Positions 1-8,989 of a stretch of DNA of 64,000 nucleotides are shown in pieces. Below the pieces are notes generated by a model. The model did no database searches. It saw only the letters and a program-made list of their open reading frames with translations, and was not told where the DNA came from. The stretch comes from Bosea vaviloviae (lineage in GTDB: Bacteria; Pseudomonadota; Alphaproteobacteria; Rhizobiales; Beijerinckiaceae). A program made the position numbers and the translations under genes. Location: assembly GCF_001741865.1 (NCBI RefSeq), contig NZ_CP017147.1, forward strand, positions 3,773,001-3,837,000, in the 5' to 3' direction. Numbering within the stretch: position 1 is the first letter of the stretch; the number at the start of each line of letters is the position of its first letter.

Positions 1-749
1 TCGGCGGTCATCACGCCGCCATTCGATTTGGTCAGGCGCGGATCGACCGTGACGCCGGCATTCTTCAACGCGGCTTGCAGCGAGCCGAGATAATGCGCGA
101 CGCGCGGCTGCACATAGGCGCCGATCGCCGCCGTGATGGTGCGCTCGTACTCGCGGATGATCGGCCAGGTTTCGCTGGAGAGAAATACCGGGACCTCAGG
201 CGCCAGGCGCTCGACGAGCGCCTTGACGGCGCGCTCATGGCCGGCGTTGCGATAGGAATGCAGCAGCGAGACAACGATGCCCTCCGCGCCTGCCGCCTGG
301 GCCCCGGCCACGGCGCGGGCGACGCTGGCCTCGTCGAGCGCCGTTTCCTCGCTCCCGTCCGCCTTCATGCGGCCCACGATGCCGAAAACGCGGTCGCGCG
401 GGATCAATGGCTCCGGCCGCTTCGAGAGCAGGTTGTACATGTTCGGGATCTTGAGGCGGGCGACCTCCAGCACATCCCGGAAATGCTCGGTGGTGAACAG
501 GGCAAGCTTCAGCCCCTTGCGCTGGATCACCGTGTTGATGCCAACGGTCGTGCCATGGGTGAAATAGGTGATGTCGCCGGGCTTGATGCCGTAGCGCTCG
601 CCGACGAGCCTGATGCCTTCGAGCACCTCCGCGCCCGGTTCGTCTGGCCGAGAGAACACCTTCAGCGTCTTGAGGCTCTGCGTATTCTCGTCGAACAGCG
701 CGAAATCCGTGAACGATCCGCCGATATCGACGCCGACCCGATAACCCAT
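1..749 (-). CDS. Hydantoinase/5-oxoprolinase subunit A family protein (N-terminal part, cut by window start)
   Basis: About 249 N-terminal residues are present; the rest of a protein usually near 680-700 residues lies before base 1. The start ATG is at 749 with GGAGG six bases upstream. The sequence opens MGYRVGVDIGGSFTDF, the nucleotide-binding signature of the HyuA/OplaH ASKHA fold, followed by the conserved THGTTVGINTVIQRKG stretch. The family hydrolyses cyclic amides (hydantoins, 5-oxoproline) with ATP or carboxylates acetone. Substrate cannot be read here. It lies behind the XRE-cupin regulator gene on the same strand, so it is probably co-regulated with the catabolic operon that diverges at 1841. 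Confidence 0.85.
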   Translation of the reverse strand, partial: MGYRVGVDIGGSFTDFALFDENTQSLKTLKVFSRPDEPGAEVLEGIRLVGERYGIKPGDITYFTHGTTVGINTVIQRKGLKLALFTTEHFRDVLEVARLKIPNMYNLLSKRPEPLIPRDRVFGIVGRMKADGSEETALDEASVARAVAGAQAAGAEGIVVSLLHSYRNAGHERAVKALVERLAPEVPVFLSSETWPIIREYERTITAAIGAYVQPRVAHYLGSLQAALKNAGVTVDPRLTKSNGGVMTA

Positions 750-923
750 TGAAACCTCCAGAGCCTGTCCCCCAGCTTCCGCTGGCAGCGCGCATGCGAA
801 TAGGTTTTTTCGCGTGTGCGATGGGATGGGGGGCACGCGCCAGCCGCATGCCGGCACAAACGCGGCAGCGCGGTCGGGGCTGGCCGGGAGCGGGCGCGGA
901 GGACACCGCGCCGCACGCTCACC

Positions 924-1583
924 TCAGAGGTCGACGAGAACCCAGAGCACCACGGCATTGGTGGGGCCCTTCGAGGTCCAGGTGTGCTCGGTCGTGGCGT
1001 CGTAATAGACCGAGTCGCCCTTGTTCAGTTCCAGCGGCTCGTAGAGACGGCTGTGCACGACGAGCGTGCCTTCCTGCACCATCACGAAGATCTCCGCCTC
1101 CGACTTGGCCCAGGCCGGATATTCGTCGGGGGAGCGCGCCGTCACCGTGGTCAGGATCGGGGTGGCGCGCTTGTTCTTCAGGTCGGCGCAGAGCAGCACA
1201 TTGTTGCAGGTGCCGGTCGTATGCCGGCTGCCCGCGCCGGCGCGGCTGATGCTGCGCCGGCCGCCGAAGGCGCCGACGCTGTTGTCCTGGTCGGTCAGCA
1301 GGGTGACGAGCTCGACGCCGAGCCCCTGCGCGATCCTCTGCATGGTCGAGATCGTCGGCGACAATTCGTTGCGTTCGATCTTCGAGAACGCCGATGCCGA
1401 GACACCGGTCAGCGTGCTGACCTCCTGGAGCGTCAGCCCCCGGCTCTTGCGCAGCTTCAGCAGGTGGGCGCCGATATCGACCGCGGATCTGAGGTCATCC
1501 CCGGTCCGGGCGGAATCGCGCTCGCCATACTCGGTCGCTTCGCGAACGGCATCGCCCCGTTCAGCCAGCGAGATTTCCGGCAT
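924..1583 (-). CDS. XRE-family transcriptional regulator with C-terminal cupin domain
   Basis: 219 residues. Residues about 38-96 form a Cro/C1-type helix-turn-helix (LRKSRGLTLQEVS, then SAFSKIERNELSPT). Residues about 140-215 form a small cupin that probably binds an effector (EIFVMVQEGTLVVHS, LNKGDSVYYDATTEHTW). This architecture is typical of local regulators of amino-acid or polyamine catabolism. The gene diverges from the DapA-led operon at 1841, and nested palindromes at 1675-1699 in the shared spacer are the likely operator. The 30 residues before the HTH are poorly conserved, so a start further downstream is possible. The ligand is unknown. Confidence 0.88.
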   Translation of the reverse strand: MPEISLAERGDAVREATEYGERDSARTGDDLRSAVDIGAHLLKLRKSRGLTLQEVSTLTGVSASAFSKIERNELSPTISTMQRIAQGLGVELVTLLTDQDNSVGAFGGRRSISRAGAGSRHTTGTCNNVLLCADLKNKRATPILTTVTARSPDEYPAWAKSEAEIFVMVQEGTLVVHSRLYEPLELNKGDSVYYDATTEHTWTSKGPTNAVVLWVLVDL

Positions 1584-1674
1584 GCTGCTTCTCCCTCAGC
1601 GATCCAGTGCAACCAGTGAGAGCACCTCATAGTCTGCAGCTTAGGCCAAGGGAAGCGCGCTGTCTGCCCGCTTT

Positions 1675-1699
1675 CGACATAAAATGTCGTATAAGACAT
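1675..1699. promoter_or_regulatory. Nested inverted repeats, likely operator of the XRE-cupin regulator
   Basis: CGACAT (1675-1680) pairs with ATGTCG (1684-1689) across AAA. The second arm also forms ATGTC-N6-GACAT with 1695-1699, giving three alternating half-sites of TGTC type. This AT-rich patch is the only one in the divergent spacer between the regulator (start 1583) and the DapA-family gene (start 1841). That is where an autoregulated divergent operator would be expected. Binding by this regulator is inferred. Confidence 0.5.
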
Positions 1700-1840
1700 T
1701 TTTCTATTTTCATATTGACAGCCACAGGATCGTCGATGAGGCTGCGTTTCCGACAGCGCGCCGGCAAAACTTCTTCGGGGCCGGCATGGCGCCGGTTCCG
1801 GATGCGAAGGCGGCAGAGCTAGGCGCAAGGATCAAGTCGG

Positions 1841-2740
1841 ATGACACTCACCCAAGATCATTTGAGCGGCCTCTACACCGCGATCGTCACCCCGCTGACG
1901 CAGGACGGGGCGGTCGATATCAAAGGGCTGCAGGCACTCGTTCGCTTCCAGCTCGCCGCCGGAGCCCAGGGCATCGTGCCGATCGGCGGCACCGGCGAAT
2001 ATCCCGCATTTTCCCGCAGCGAGCGCCGCGACATCGTGGCCGCTTGCGTCGAGGCGGCTGACGGCAAGCCGGTCATCCCCGGCGTGCTCTCGACCGGCTT
2101 CGAGGACGCGCTGGAAGCCGGACGCGACTTCGCCGCCGCCGGCGCCGCCGCGGTGATGACCGTGACGCCCTATTATGCCCCGGGCACCCAGGAGGGCATG
2201 CGCGCCTATTTCCGCCGCTACCGCGACGCGCTCGATCTGCCGGTGATGCTCTATCAGATCCCGCGCCGCACCACGGTCGCGGCCTTTGCCGACACGGTGC
2301 AGGCCATGGCCGAGGACCGCTCGATCATCGGCATGAAGTACTCCTCCTATGACATGCCGGACTTCATCCGCACGGTGAAATATGCCGGCGACAAGATCGC
2401 GATCCTGAGCGGTGAGGAGCCGCTCTTCGCCACCCATATCGCGCTCGGCGCCAAAGGCGGTGTCCTCGCCTCCGCCTCGATCTATCCGAAGATCTGGATC
2501 GAGATCTTCGAGCTCGCCCGGCAGGGCAAGCTCAAGGAGGCCCTCAAGCTTCAGGACAAGATCGATCCGGTCACCGACGCGATCTATATCGAGACCAATC
2601 CCGGCCCGCTGAAGACCTATATGGAGCTCGCCGGCATGTCTGTCGGCGGTGTGCGCCTGCCGCTGCTGGGCCCGAGCCCGGAGACGCTGGCGAAGCTGAA
2701 GGTCGCCGCGCAAGGCGCCAAAGCCATCAACCTCGCCTGA
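1841..2740 (+). CDS. Dihydrodipicolinate synthase (DapA) family lyase/aldolase
   Basis: 299 residues, the normal size for the class I aldolase DapA/NanA superfamily. Schiff-base Lys166 sits in GMKYSS, the partner Tyr138 in MLYQIP, and the substrate-carboxylate loop is GGTGEYPAF at 49-57. The superfamily includes lysine biosynthesis DapA but also catabolic members such as hydroxyproline-derived Pyr4H2C deaminase, ketodeoxyglucarate dehydratase and N-acetylneuraminate lyase. As the first gene of an operon with transport and oxidase genes under a divergent regulator, this copy is more likely catabolic than biosynthetic. Substrate is not assigned. Confidence 0.85.
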   Translation: MTLTQDHLSGLYTAIVTPLTQDGAVDIKGLQALVRFQLAAGAQGIVPIGGTGEYPAFSRSERRDIVAACVEAADGKPVIPGVLSTGFEDALEAGRDFAAAGAAAVMTVTPYYAPGTQEGMRAYFRRYRDALDLPVMLYQIPRRTTVAAFADTVQAMAEDRSIIGMKYSSYDMPDFIRTVKYAGDKIAILSGEEPLFATHIALGAKGGVLASASIYPKIWIEIFELARQGKLKEALKLQDKIDPVTDAIYIETNPGPLKTYMELAGMSVGGVRLPLLGPSPETLAKLKVAAQGAKAINLA

Positions 2741-2758
2741 TCCTGGAAGGGCCCTGTC

Positions 2759-4186
2759 GTGCTCGAGCAGTTGCGCGCCATCGTCGGAGACAAGGGCTTG
2801 ATCACCGATCCCGGTGAGATGGAGCCCTGGATCACCGATTGGCGCCAGCGTCGGCGCGGGCAGGCGCTTTGCGTGGTGTCCCCGGCGACGACGGCCGAGG
2901 TTTCGGCCGTGGTTGCGCTCTGCGCCGCTGAGGGCCAGCCGGTCTTTCCTGTCGGCGGCAATACAGGCTTGTGCTTCGGCGCGGTGCCGGAGAGCGACCG
3001 GCAGGGCAAGATCGGGGTCGTGCTCTCGCTGCGCCGGCTCAACCGCATCCGCGCGGTCGACCAGGCGACGGGGATCGCCACCGTCGACGCCGGCGTCGTC
3101 CTCGGGGATCTGCATGAGGCGGCCGTGAGGGCAGGGCGTCAGTTCCCGCTGCATCTCGGCAGCGAAGGCAGCGCCCAGATCGGCGGCCTGATCTCGACCA
3201 ATGCCGGCGGGACGGGCGTCGTGCGCTACGGGCCGATGCGCGATCTCGTCGCCGGGCTCGAGATCGTGCTCGCCGACGGGCGCGTGCTCTGTGACCTCGC
3301 GGGCCTGCGCAAGGACAATACCGGCTACATGCTGCGCCATCTCTTCATCGGCGCGGAAGGCACGCTCGGCATCATCACCGGGGCGGCGCTCAGGCTCCAC
3401 CCCCAGACGCCGAACACCGCCCATGCCTGGGTTTCGGTCGTCGATCCGGCGGCGGCGGTTTCGCTGCTGACGGCGCTGCAGGGCCGCGCCGGCTCCTATA
3501 TCCAAGCCTTCGAATTGGTCTCGGCCTCGCAGTTCGAACTGGTGCGCCGGCATGAAGAGCGGGTGCGCATTCCCTTCGCCGAGATCCCGGCCTGGTCGCT
3601 GCTCATCGAGCTCGGCAGCGAGGACGCGACGACCGCGCTGAATGGGATCCTGGAAGAGGTGCTGGGCGCCGCCCTGGAGAGCGGTGGCATCATTGATGCG
3701 ATCATGGCTGCATCCGAACAGCAGGCCGCCGATTTCTGGCATGTCCGCCATTCCGTTTCGGAGGCGAACAAGAAGGAAGGCATCGGCATCGTCCATGACG
3801 TGGCGGTGCGGACCTCGGACGCTGCCGCCTTCATCGCGGCTGCCGACAAGGTCGCCGCCGAGCGTTTTCCGCAGGCGGTGACGCAGGTCGTCTGCCACCT
3901 TGGCGACGGCAATGTGCACTACATCCTGATGTTCCAGCGCGAATTCTGGAACAGCCTGGCGGATGAGGATGCCTTCGCGCTCGAGGTCGAGCGGGCGATC
4001 CATGATGCGGCTGCGGTTTTTGAGGGCACCTTCAGCGCCGAGCATGGCGTCGGCCGCAAGCTCACGCAGGAGCTGGAGCGGCTCGCCGATCCGCTTCGCT
4101 ACGAATTGATGGGGCGGGTCAAAGCGTTGTTCGACCCGCAGAATCTGATGAACCCCGGCGTCCTCCTCACGGCGAAGGCCGTGTGA
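2759..4186 (+). CDS. FAD-binding oxidoreductase, D-2-hydroxyacid dehydrogenase type (GlcD/D2HGDH-like)
   Basis: 475 residues from a GTG start with GGAAGG eight bases upstream. The N-terminal half is a PCMH-type FAD-binding domain (FPVGGNTGLCFGA near 65; HLGSEGSAQIGGLISTNAGG near 130). The C-terminal half is an FAD-oxidase C domain with the metal-site motifs HLGDGNVHY and EHGVGR. Such enzymes oxidise D-lactate, glycolate or D-2-hydroxyglutarate and pass electrons to quinone or an ETF. It begins 19 bases after the DapA-family gene, so it is co-transcribed. It may act on a 2-hydroxyacid made in the same pathway, which is an inference. Confidence 0.87.
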   Translation: MLEQLRAIVGDKGLITDPGEMEPWITDWRQRRRGQALCVVSPATTAEVSAVVALCAAEGQPVFPVGGNTGLCFGAVPESDRQGKIGVVLSLRRLNRIRAVDQATGIATVDAGVVLGDLHEAAVRAGRQFPLHLGSEGSAQIGGLISTNAGGTGVVRYGPMRDLVAGLEIVLADGRVLCDLAGLRKDNTGYMLRHLFIGAEGTLGIITGAALRLHPQTPNTAHAWVSVVDPAAAVSLLTALQGRAGSYIQAFELVSASQFELVRRHEERVRIPFAEIPAWSLLIELGSEDATTALNGILEEVLGAALESGGIIDAIMAASEQQAADFWHVRHSVSEANKKEGIGIVHDVAVRTSDAAAFIAAADKVAAERFPQAVTQVVCHLGDGNVHYILMFQREFWNSLADEDAFALEVERAIHDAAAVFEGTFSAEHGVGRKLTQELERLADPLRYELMGRVKALFDPQNLMNPGVLLTAKAV

Positions 4187-4311
4187 GGAAGCCGGGGGAC
4201 GATCCGCTGTCGCCTTCGATGAGGGGGGCGCAGGACGGAAGGCCCGCCAACGCAAGCGGGTGCCTGCCTCATCGGTTTCGAGGCTTGTTTTCAACAATCG
4301 GGAGAATCGAC

Positions 4312-5160
4312 ATGATTGCACGCAGGGATCTCGCAGGCCTGATCGGGGCCGGCGCCGTGGCAGCCACCGCACTGTCGCTGGCATCCAGCAGCGCCAGCGC
4401 CCAGAGCGCGTCGCAGAACACTTTCGACCGAGTCATGGCCAAGAAGAAGCTGCGCCTCGGCGCTGTGACCTCCAGCGCCCCCTGGTTCATGAAGGATCCA
4501 GCGACGGGCAAATGGGCCGGCCATTTCTACACGATCGGCGCGGCGCTCGCGGCCGATATGGAGGTCGAGCTGGAACTCGTCGAGACGACCTGGGGCAACG
4601 CCGTCCTCGATCTCCAGGCCGACAAGATCGACATCATGTTCGGCCTCAACCCCACGCCAAAGCGGGCCATGGCGGTTGATTTCTCCGGTACTGTTTACGA
4701 CAGCGCGCTGGTCGTCATCGCCAAGCCGGGGTTCGAGCCCAAGAGCTGGGCCGACATGAACAAGCCCGAGATCAAGATTTCAGTTGATGTCGGTTCGGCA
4801 CACGACCAGATCGCGTCGCGCCTGTGCCCAAAGGCGCAGATCACACGCTTCAAGACCATCAGCGAGGCCATGCTGGCGCTGCGCAGCGGCCGTGTCGATG
4901 CGCAGTGCATCTTCTGGATGGGCGGCGTACGGGCCGTGAAGGCCGATGCCGCTCTCGGCAAGGTGATCGTGCCTCAGCCCTTCTTCGGCTCGACCTCGAA
5001 TGCCGCGTTCCGTCGGGAACCAGATAAGACCTGGCGCGACTTCGTCAACACCTGGATCGTCTACGCGCGCGGCCTCGGGCTGGTTCGCGAAGCCGTCGTC
5101 TCCAGCCTCGAGCAGGTCGGCGTGATGCCGGACGATCTGCCCCCGGGCATCACGCTCTGA
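4312..5160 (+). CDS. Amino-acid-type ABC transporter substrate-binding protein
   Basis: 282 residues from ATG 4312, preceded by GGGAGA. The in-frame extension back to 4183 lacks a signal peptide and overlaps the upstream gene, so it was not used. A signal peptide with twin arginines (MIARRDLAGLIGAGAV) ends near the ASAQ cleavage site, so Tat export is possible. The mature part is a family 3 periplasmic binding fold (KKLRLGAVTSSAPW; VDFSGTVYDSALVV). It should capture the substrate of the importer encoded by the next two genes, probably the amino acid or derivative degraded by this operon. Confidence 0.88.
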   Translation: MIARRDLAGLIGAGAVAATALSLASSSASAQSASQNTFDRVMAKKKLRLGAVTSSAPWFMKDPATGKWAGHFYTIGAALAADMEVELELVETTWGNAVLDLQADKIDIMFGLNPTPKRAMAVDFSGTVYDSALVVIAKPGFEPKSWADMNKPEIKISVDVGSAHDQIASRLCPKAQITRFKTISEAMLALRSGRVDAQCIFWMGGVRAVKADAALGKVIVPQPFFGSTSNAAFRREPDKTWRDFVNTWIVYARGLGLVREAVVSSLEQVGVMPDDLPPGITL

Positions 5161-5168
5161 ATGTCGCC

Positions 5169-5197
5169 CGGCTCCCCGCGGTTCGTTCGGGGAGCCG
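5169..5197 (+). promoter_or_regulatory. Stable hairpin between binding-protein and permease genes
   Basis: A perfect 10-bp inverted repeat (CGGCTCCCCG / CGGGGAGCCG) with a 9-base loop starts 8 bases after the binding-protein stop codon. It has no following T run. Hairpins at this position commonly protect the upstream message and lower expression of the permease genes relative to the binding protein, which fits the stoichiometry of ABC importers. The role is inferred. Confidence 0.5.
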
Positions 5198-5277
5198 CAG
5201 GCCACCATTCTCGTGGAATGGCGCCGCATAGCGGGCCGAGAGCTGCGCCGTAGCAGGTTGGGCATGGGTTACTGAGC

Positions 5278-5946
5278 ATGATGGGTTACACTTGGCATTT
5301 TGACGTCATCTGGGGCTATCGCTGGCTCTTCCTGACCGGGACAGCGGTGACAATTGGATTGACGATCGCGATCGTCGTGCTCGGCATGGCGGTCGGGCTT
5401 GTCGCCGGGATCGCCCAAATCTCGCGCTCGCCGGTGCTGCGCTGGCTGTCCTGGGCCTATATCGAGATGTTCCGGCTGACGCCGCTGCTCGTGCTGCTGC
5501 TATGGTTCTACTACGCGCTGCCGATCCTGACCGGCATCAAGCTCGACGCGCTCACCGCCGCGATCGTGACGCTCTCGCTCTATGGCGGTTCCTTTTACGC
5601 GGAGGTGATCCGGGGCGGCATCGTCTCGATCGAGCCCGGGCAGAGCGAGGCCGGGCTCGCGCTGGGCATGACGCCGGCGCGGGTGATGCGGCGCATCGTG
5701 CTGCCTCAGGCGATCAAGCGCATGATCCCGCCGCTGATGAACCAGTCGATCATCCAGTTCAAGAACACCTCGCTGGTCTCCGTGCTGGCGGTGCCCGATC
5801 TGCTCTATCAAGGTCAGGTCGCGGCAATGGACACCTATCGCGCGCTCGAGGTCTACACCGTCGTCGCCGCGATCTATGTCGTCGTGCTTTTGCCGCTGAC
5901 GGCGATCGTCAAGCGCGCGGAAAAGCAACTCGCGCAGAGCAACTGA
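5278..5946 (+). CDS. Amino acid ABC transporter permease (HisM/GlnP type)
   Basis: 222 residues with about five membrane segments, starting near residue 15 ([19 protein letters not shown]). It carries the EAA-loop signature near 120-150 ([20 protein letters not shown]) that docks to the ATPase. The size and sequence fit the single-permease polar amino-acid uptake family, which would act as a homodimer since only one permease is encoded. The ATPase gene follows 10 bases later. ATG 5278 and ATG 5281 are adjacent, and either could be used. Confidence 0.9.
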   Translation: MMGYTWHFDVIWGYRWLFLTGTAVTIGLTIAIVVLGMAVGLVAGIAQISRSPVLRWLSWAYIEMFRLTPLLVLLLWFYYALPILTGIKLDALTAAIVTLSLYGGSFYAEVIRGGIVSIEPGQSEAGLALGMTPARVMRRIVLPQAIKRMIPPLMNQSIIQFKNTSLVSVLAVPDLLYQGQVAAMDTYRALEVYTVVAAIYVVVLLPLTAIVKRAEKQLAQSN

Positions 5947-5956
5947 GGCCACGACG

Positions 5957-6718
5957 ATGAACCCCAAGATCGAGGTCTCCGGCCTGCGCAAGAGCTTCGG
6001 CGCCCTGACCGTGCTGCGCGACATCAACCTCACCGTCGAGCCCGGCGCGGTGGTCGCGCTGATCGGCCCGTCGGGCTCGGGCAAGTCGACCCTGCTGCGC
6101 TGCCTGAACCTGCTGGTGATCCCCGAGGGCGGCAAGGTCCGGATCGGCGAGAGCAGCTTCTCCTTCGGCGACAGCTCGAAGCTGCCGGGCGTGCGCGAGC
6201 AGGCCCGCTTCCGCTCCAACACCGGCATGGTGTTCCAGCACTTCAACCTGTTCCCGCATATGAGCGTCCTCCAGAACGTCATGGAGGGGCCGCTCTCGGT
6301 GAAGAATATGCCGAAGGCCGAGGCCCAGGCGCTGGCGCGCCGGCTGCTCGCCAAGGTCGGCCTGAGCGACAAGGTCGATGTCTTCCCCAACAAGCTCTCG
6401 GGCGGCCAGAAGCAGCGCGTCGCGATTGCTCGCGCGCTCGCCATGGAGCCGGAGGTGATGCTGTTCGACGAGGCGACCTCGGCGCTTGATCCCGAGCTCG
6501 TCGGCGAGGTCCTGGGCGTGATGCGCGATCTCGCCGCCGAGGGGATGACCATGATCATCGTCACCCATGAGATGGGTTTTGCGCGCGAGGTCGCCGACCG
6601 CGTCATCTTCATGCGCGACGGCGTGATCGTCGAGGAAGGTCCGGCGCGCGAGGTCATCGAGAACCCGGTGCAGGACGCGACCCGCGCTTTCCTCAGCCAT
6701 TTCCACAATCGCGGCTGA
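5957..6718 (+). CDS. Amino acid ABC transporter ATP-binding protein (GlnQ type)
   Basis: 253 residues. Walker [10 protein letters not shown] is at 37-45, the signature LSGGQKQR near 147, Walker [13 protein letters not shown] near 165 and the switch histidine in VTHEMGF. All are typical of the polar amino-acid uptake (PAAT) family. It sits directly after the permease and 13 bases before the FAD oxidase gene, completing a three-component importer within the catabolic operon. Confidence 0.92.
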   Translation: MNPKIEVSGLRKSFGALTVLRDINLTVEPGAVVALIGPSGSGKSTLLRCLNLLVIPEGGKVRIGESSFSFGDSSKLPGVREQARFRSNTGMVFQHFNLFPHMSVLQNVMEGPLSVKNMPKAEAQALARRLLAKVGLSDKVDVFPNKLSGGQKQRVAIARALAMEPEVMLFDEATSALDPELVGEVLGVMRDLAAEGMTMIIVTHEMGFAREVADRVIFMRDGVIVEEGPAREVIENPVQDATRAFLSHFHNRG

Positions 6719-6731
6719 GCGGATCAGGGCG

Positions 6732-8006
6732 ATGGCACGCGAGGCTTCCCAGACCGTCGCCGTCATCGGCGCCGGTATCATTGGCCTCTGCGCGGCGCTG
6801 GAGATCCAGCGCTGCGGGCACAGGGTCGTTCTGATCGAGCCCGAGGAGCCGGGCGGCCGGCAGGCGGCGTCCTATGGCAACGGCACCTGGCTCAGCCCGG
6901 CTTCGATCATGCCGATCTCCGTTCCGGGCCTCTGGCGCAAGGTTCCAGGTTTCCTGCTCGACCCGACCGGCCCCTTCGTGATCCGCTGGCGCGACCTGCC
7001 GGGGCTCGCCGGCTGGCTCCTCCGCTTCATCCTCGCCGGGCGCAGCTGGGCGCAGATCGAGGCCTGCGTCGCCGCGCGCTACCCGCTCTGCAAGGACACG
7101 GTCACCGACCATGCCGCATTGGCGGGGGAGGCCGGTGTGCCGCAATTGATCCGCAGGGAGGGGCTGATCTTCGTCTATCGCGATCGCACCGAATTCCTGA
7201 CGGAAGCCCGCGAATGGGAGATGCGCGCGGCGCTTGGCGTGCGCTTCTCGCTGATCGAAGAGGATGAACTGCGCCGCCTGCTGCCGCAACTCGGGGCAGC
7301 CTATCGCTTTGGCGCAAGACTCGACGATGGCGGCCAGGTCGCCGATCCCGGCGCCTATTGCCGGGCCCTGGCCGAATTGGCGCTGCATCGCGGGGCGACG
7401 CGCGTCACGGCCCGCGCGACAGGCTTCACCATCACCAGCGGCCGCTTGCGCGCCGTCGAGACCGATCGCGGTCCCGTTGCCTGCGACCGCGCCGTGATCG
7501 CGGCCGGCATCGGTTCGCGCGATCTCGCCCGCCAGGCCGGCGACGCCGTGCCATTGATCTCGGAGCGCGGCTATCACGTCGTGATCCCCGATCCGGGCGT
7601 GGAGCTCGCTGCCGGGCTGATGCCCTCCGACGGCAAGATGGGCGTGGTCTCCACGCCGCAGGGCCTGAGGCTCGCGGGGCAAGTCGAGCTTGCCTCCGTC
7701 TCGACGCCGCCAGACTGGCGCCGCGCCGATATCCTGCTCGGCTTCGCCCGCGCCATGTTTCCCGCGCTCGCCGAGCGGTTCGAGGGCGCCGAGATCGACC
7801 GCTGGATGGGCCATCGTCCCTCGACGCCGGACGGGCTGCCTTGTATCGGAGCGGCATCGGCATGCCCGGATGTGGTCCACGCCTTCGGCCATGCCCATAC
7901 CGGGCTGATCCAGGCTCCGGCCACGGCGAAGCTGGTCGCGGCTCTGATCGACGGACGCATCCCGCCCTTCGATCCGTCTCCTTATTCGGCAAAGAGGTTC
8001 GGCTGA
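6732..8006 (+). CDS. FAD-dependent D-amino-acid dehydrogenase-like oxidoreductase (DadA family)
   Basis: 424 residues, the usual DadA length. A Rossmann FAD motif (VIGAGIIGLCAALE) lies at residues 9-22. The C-terminus has WMGHRPSTPDGLPCIG and the flavin-contact region HAFGHAHTGLIQAPATA, which replaces the usual GHGHLGWT-type motif. Members deaminate D-amino acids or oxidise secondary amines such as D-hydroxyproline. The stop codon overlaps the next start by one base (TGATG), so translation is coupled to the cyclodeaminase-like gene. Its transporter and DapA-like neighbours suggest use of an imported amino acid. Confidence 0.85.
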   Translation: MAREASQTVAVIGAGIIGLCAALEIQRCGHRVVLIEPEEPGGRQAASYGNGTWLSPASIMPISVPGLWRKVPGFLLDPTGPFVIRWRDLPGLAGWLLRFILAGRSWAQIEACVAARYPLCKDTVTDHAALAGEAGVPQLIRREGLIFVYRDRTEFLTEAREWEMRAALGVRFSLIEEDELRRLLPQLGAAYRFGARLDDGGQVADPGAYCRALAELALHRGATRVTARATGFTITSGRLRAVETDRGPVACDRAVIAAGIGSRDLARQAGDAVPLISERGYHVVIPDPGVELAAGLMPSDGKMGVVSTPQGLRLAGQVELASVSTPPDWRRADILLGFARAMFPALAERFEGAEIDRWMGHRPSTPDGLPCIGAASACPDVVHAFGHAHTGLIQAPATAKLVAALIDGRIPPFDPSPYSAKRFG

Positions 8007-8989
8007 TGGGCAATGAGTTGCTCTATCTCTCGCGCGGCGATGTCCAGGCGCTTGCCATCGCGCCGTCGGAGGCGCGCGAGGCCGTGCTGCAGGCCTTCCG
8101 CGACCATGCCGCCGGGCTGAACCAGAGTCTGCCGAAGAGCGCGCTGGGTCTCGGCCCCGGCCACGGTTTCCAGGCGATGACGGCGGCCTCCTCGGCGCAG
8201 TCCATCGCGACGCTGAAATGGGTGTCGATGGCGCCCGTGCCGCCCAAAAGTCCGGTGCTGGGCATCCAAGTACCGGGCATCAATGCGCTGATCTGCGTCA
8301 GCGATTATGCGAGTGGGGCGCCGATCGCGGTGCTCGACGGTGACGAGATCACGTTGATCCGCACCGCTGCCTTGTCGGCGGCTGCGGCATCCAGGCTCGC
8401 TCCGCCGGCGCCGCGCACGATCGGTTTCGTCGGCTGCGGGCTGCAGGCGCATGCCCATCTCGCCGCCTTTCTCGATCTCTATCCAGGTCTCACCTCTGCG
8501 CTGCTGTTCAGCCGCAGCCGCGCCTCGGCGGAGAGCCTCGCCGAAGCCGCTTCCGTCCGCGGCCTCGCAGCGGAGGTGGTCGACGATGCGGATCTGCTGC
8601 TCGCGCGAAGCGACATCGTGATCTCCATGGTGCCGGGCGCGCCGGGTTTGCAGCCCTTCCTCGATGTCAACAGGATGAAGCCGATCTCCTTCGCCTCGGC
8701 TGTCGATATCGGCCGAAGCTGGCGTCCGGAAACGCTGCCATCCTTCGACGTGCTCGTGACCGACAGCCTCGCCCAGTCGAGCGCGCCCTATGACGTCGAT
8801 GGGCAGCCGGTGACGACCGTCCGCTTCCAGCATGATCTCGTCGAGTTCGCTGATGCGCCGCATCCGACTGCTGCCGAGCGCCGTTCGTTTTTCTGCTTCC
8901 GCGGCTTTGCCCTGGCCGATCTCGCGCTTGCGCATCTGGTCGTCGCCAAGGCGCGCGCTGCGGGCATCGGCGTCAAGCTGCCGCGATGA
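8006..8989 (+). CDS. Ornithine cyclodeaminase / mu-crystallin family protein
   Basis: 327 residues from ATG 8006, which shares a base with the previous stop codon. It shows the family pattern: an N-terminal dimerisation region, LDGDEITLIRTAALSAAAA near 110-130, and an NAD(P)-binding Rossmann motif (IGFVGCGLQAHAHL). Relatives include ornithine cyclodeaminase, alanine dehydrogenase and imine reductases such as pyrroline-2-carboxylate reductase. Next to a D-amino-acid oxidase, a ketimine (cyclic imine) reductase role is attractive but unproven. Confidence 0.85.
   Translation: MGNELLYLSRGDVQALAIAPSEAREAVLQAFRDHAAGLNQSLPKSALGLGPGHGFQAMTAASSAQSIATLKWVSMAPVPPKSPVLGIQVPGINALICVSDYASGAPIAVLDGDEITLIRTAALSAAAASRLAPPAPRTIGFVGCGLQAHAHLAAFLDLYPGLTSALLFSRSRASAESLAEAASVRGLAAEVVDDADLLLARSDIVISMVPGAPGLQPFLDVNRMKPISFASAVDIGRSWRPETLPSFDVLVTDSLAQSSAPYDVDGQPVTTVRFQHDLVEFADAPHPTAAERRSFFCFRGFALADLALAHLVVAKARAAGIGVKLPR

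Noticed and set aside
1832..4384. An 850-codon minus-strand frame across the DapA-like and FAD oxidase genes
   Set aside because: It is antisense to two genes with full catalytic motifs and has the composition of a reverse-complement shadow.
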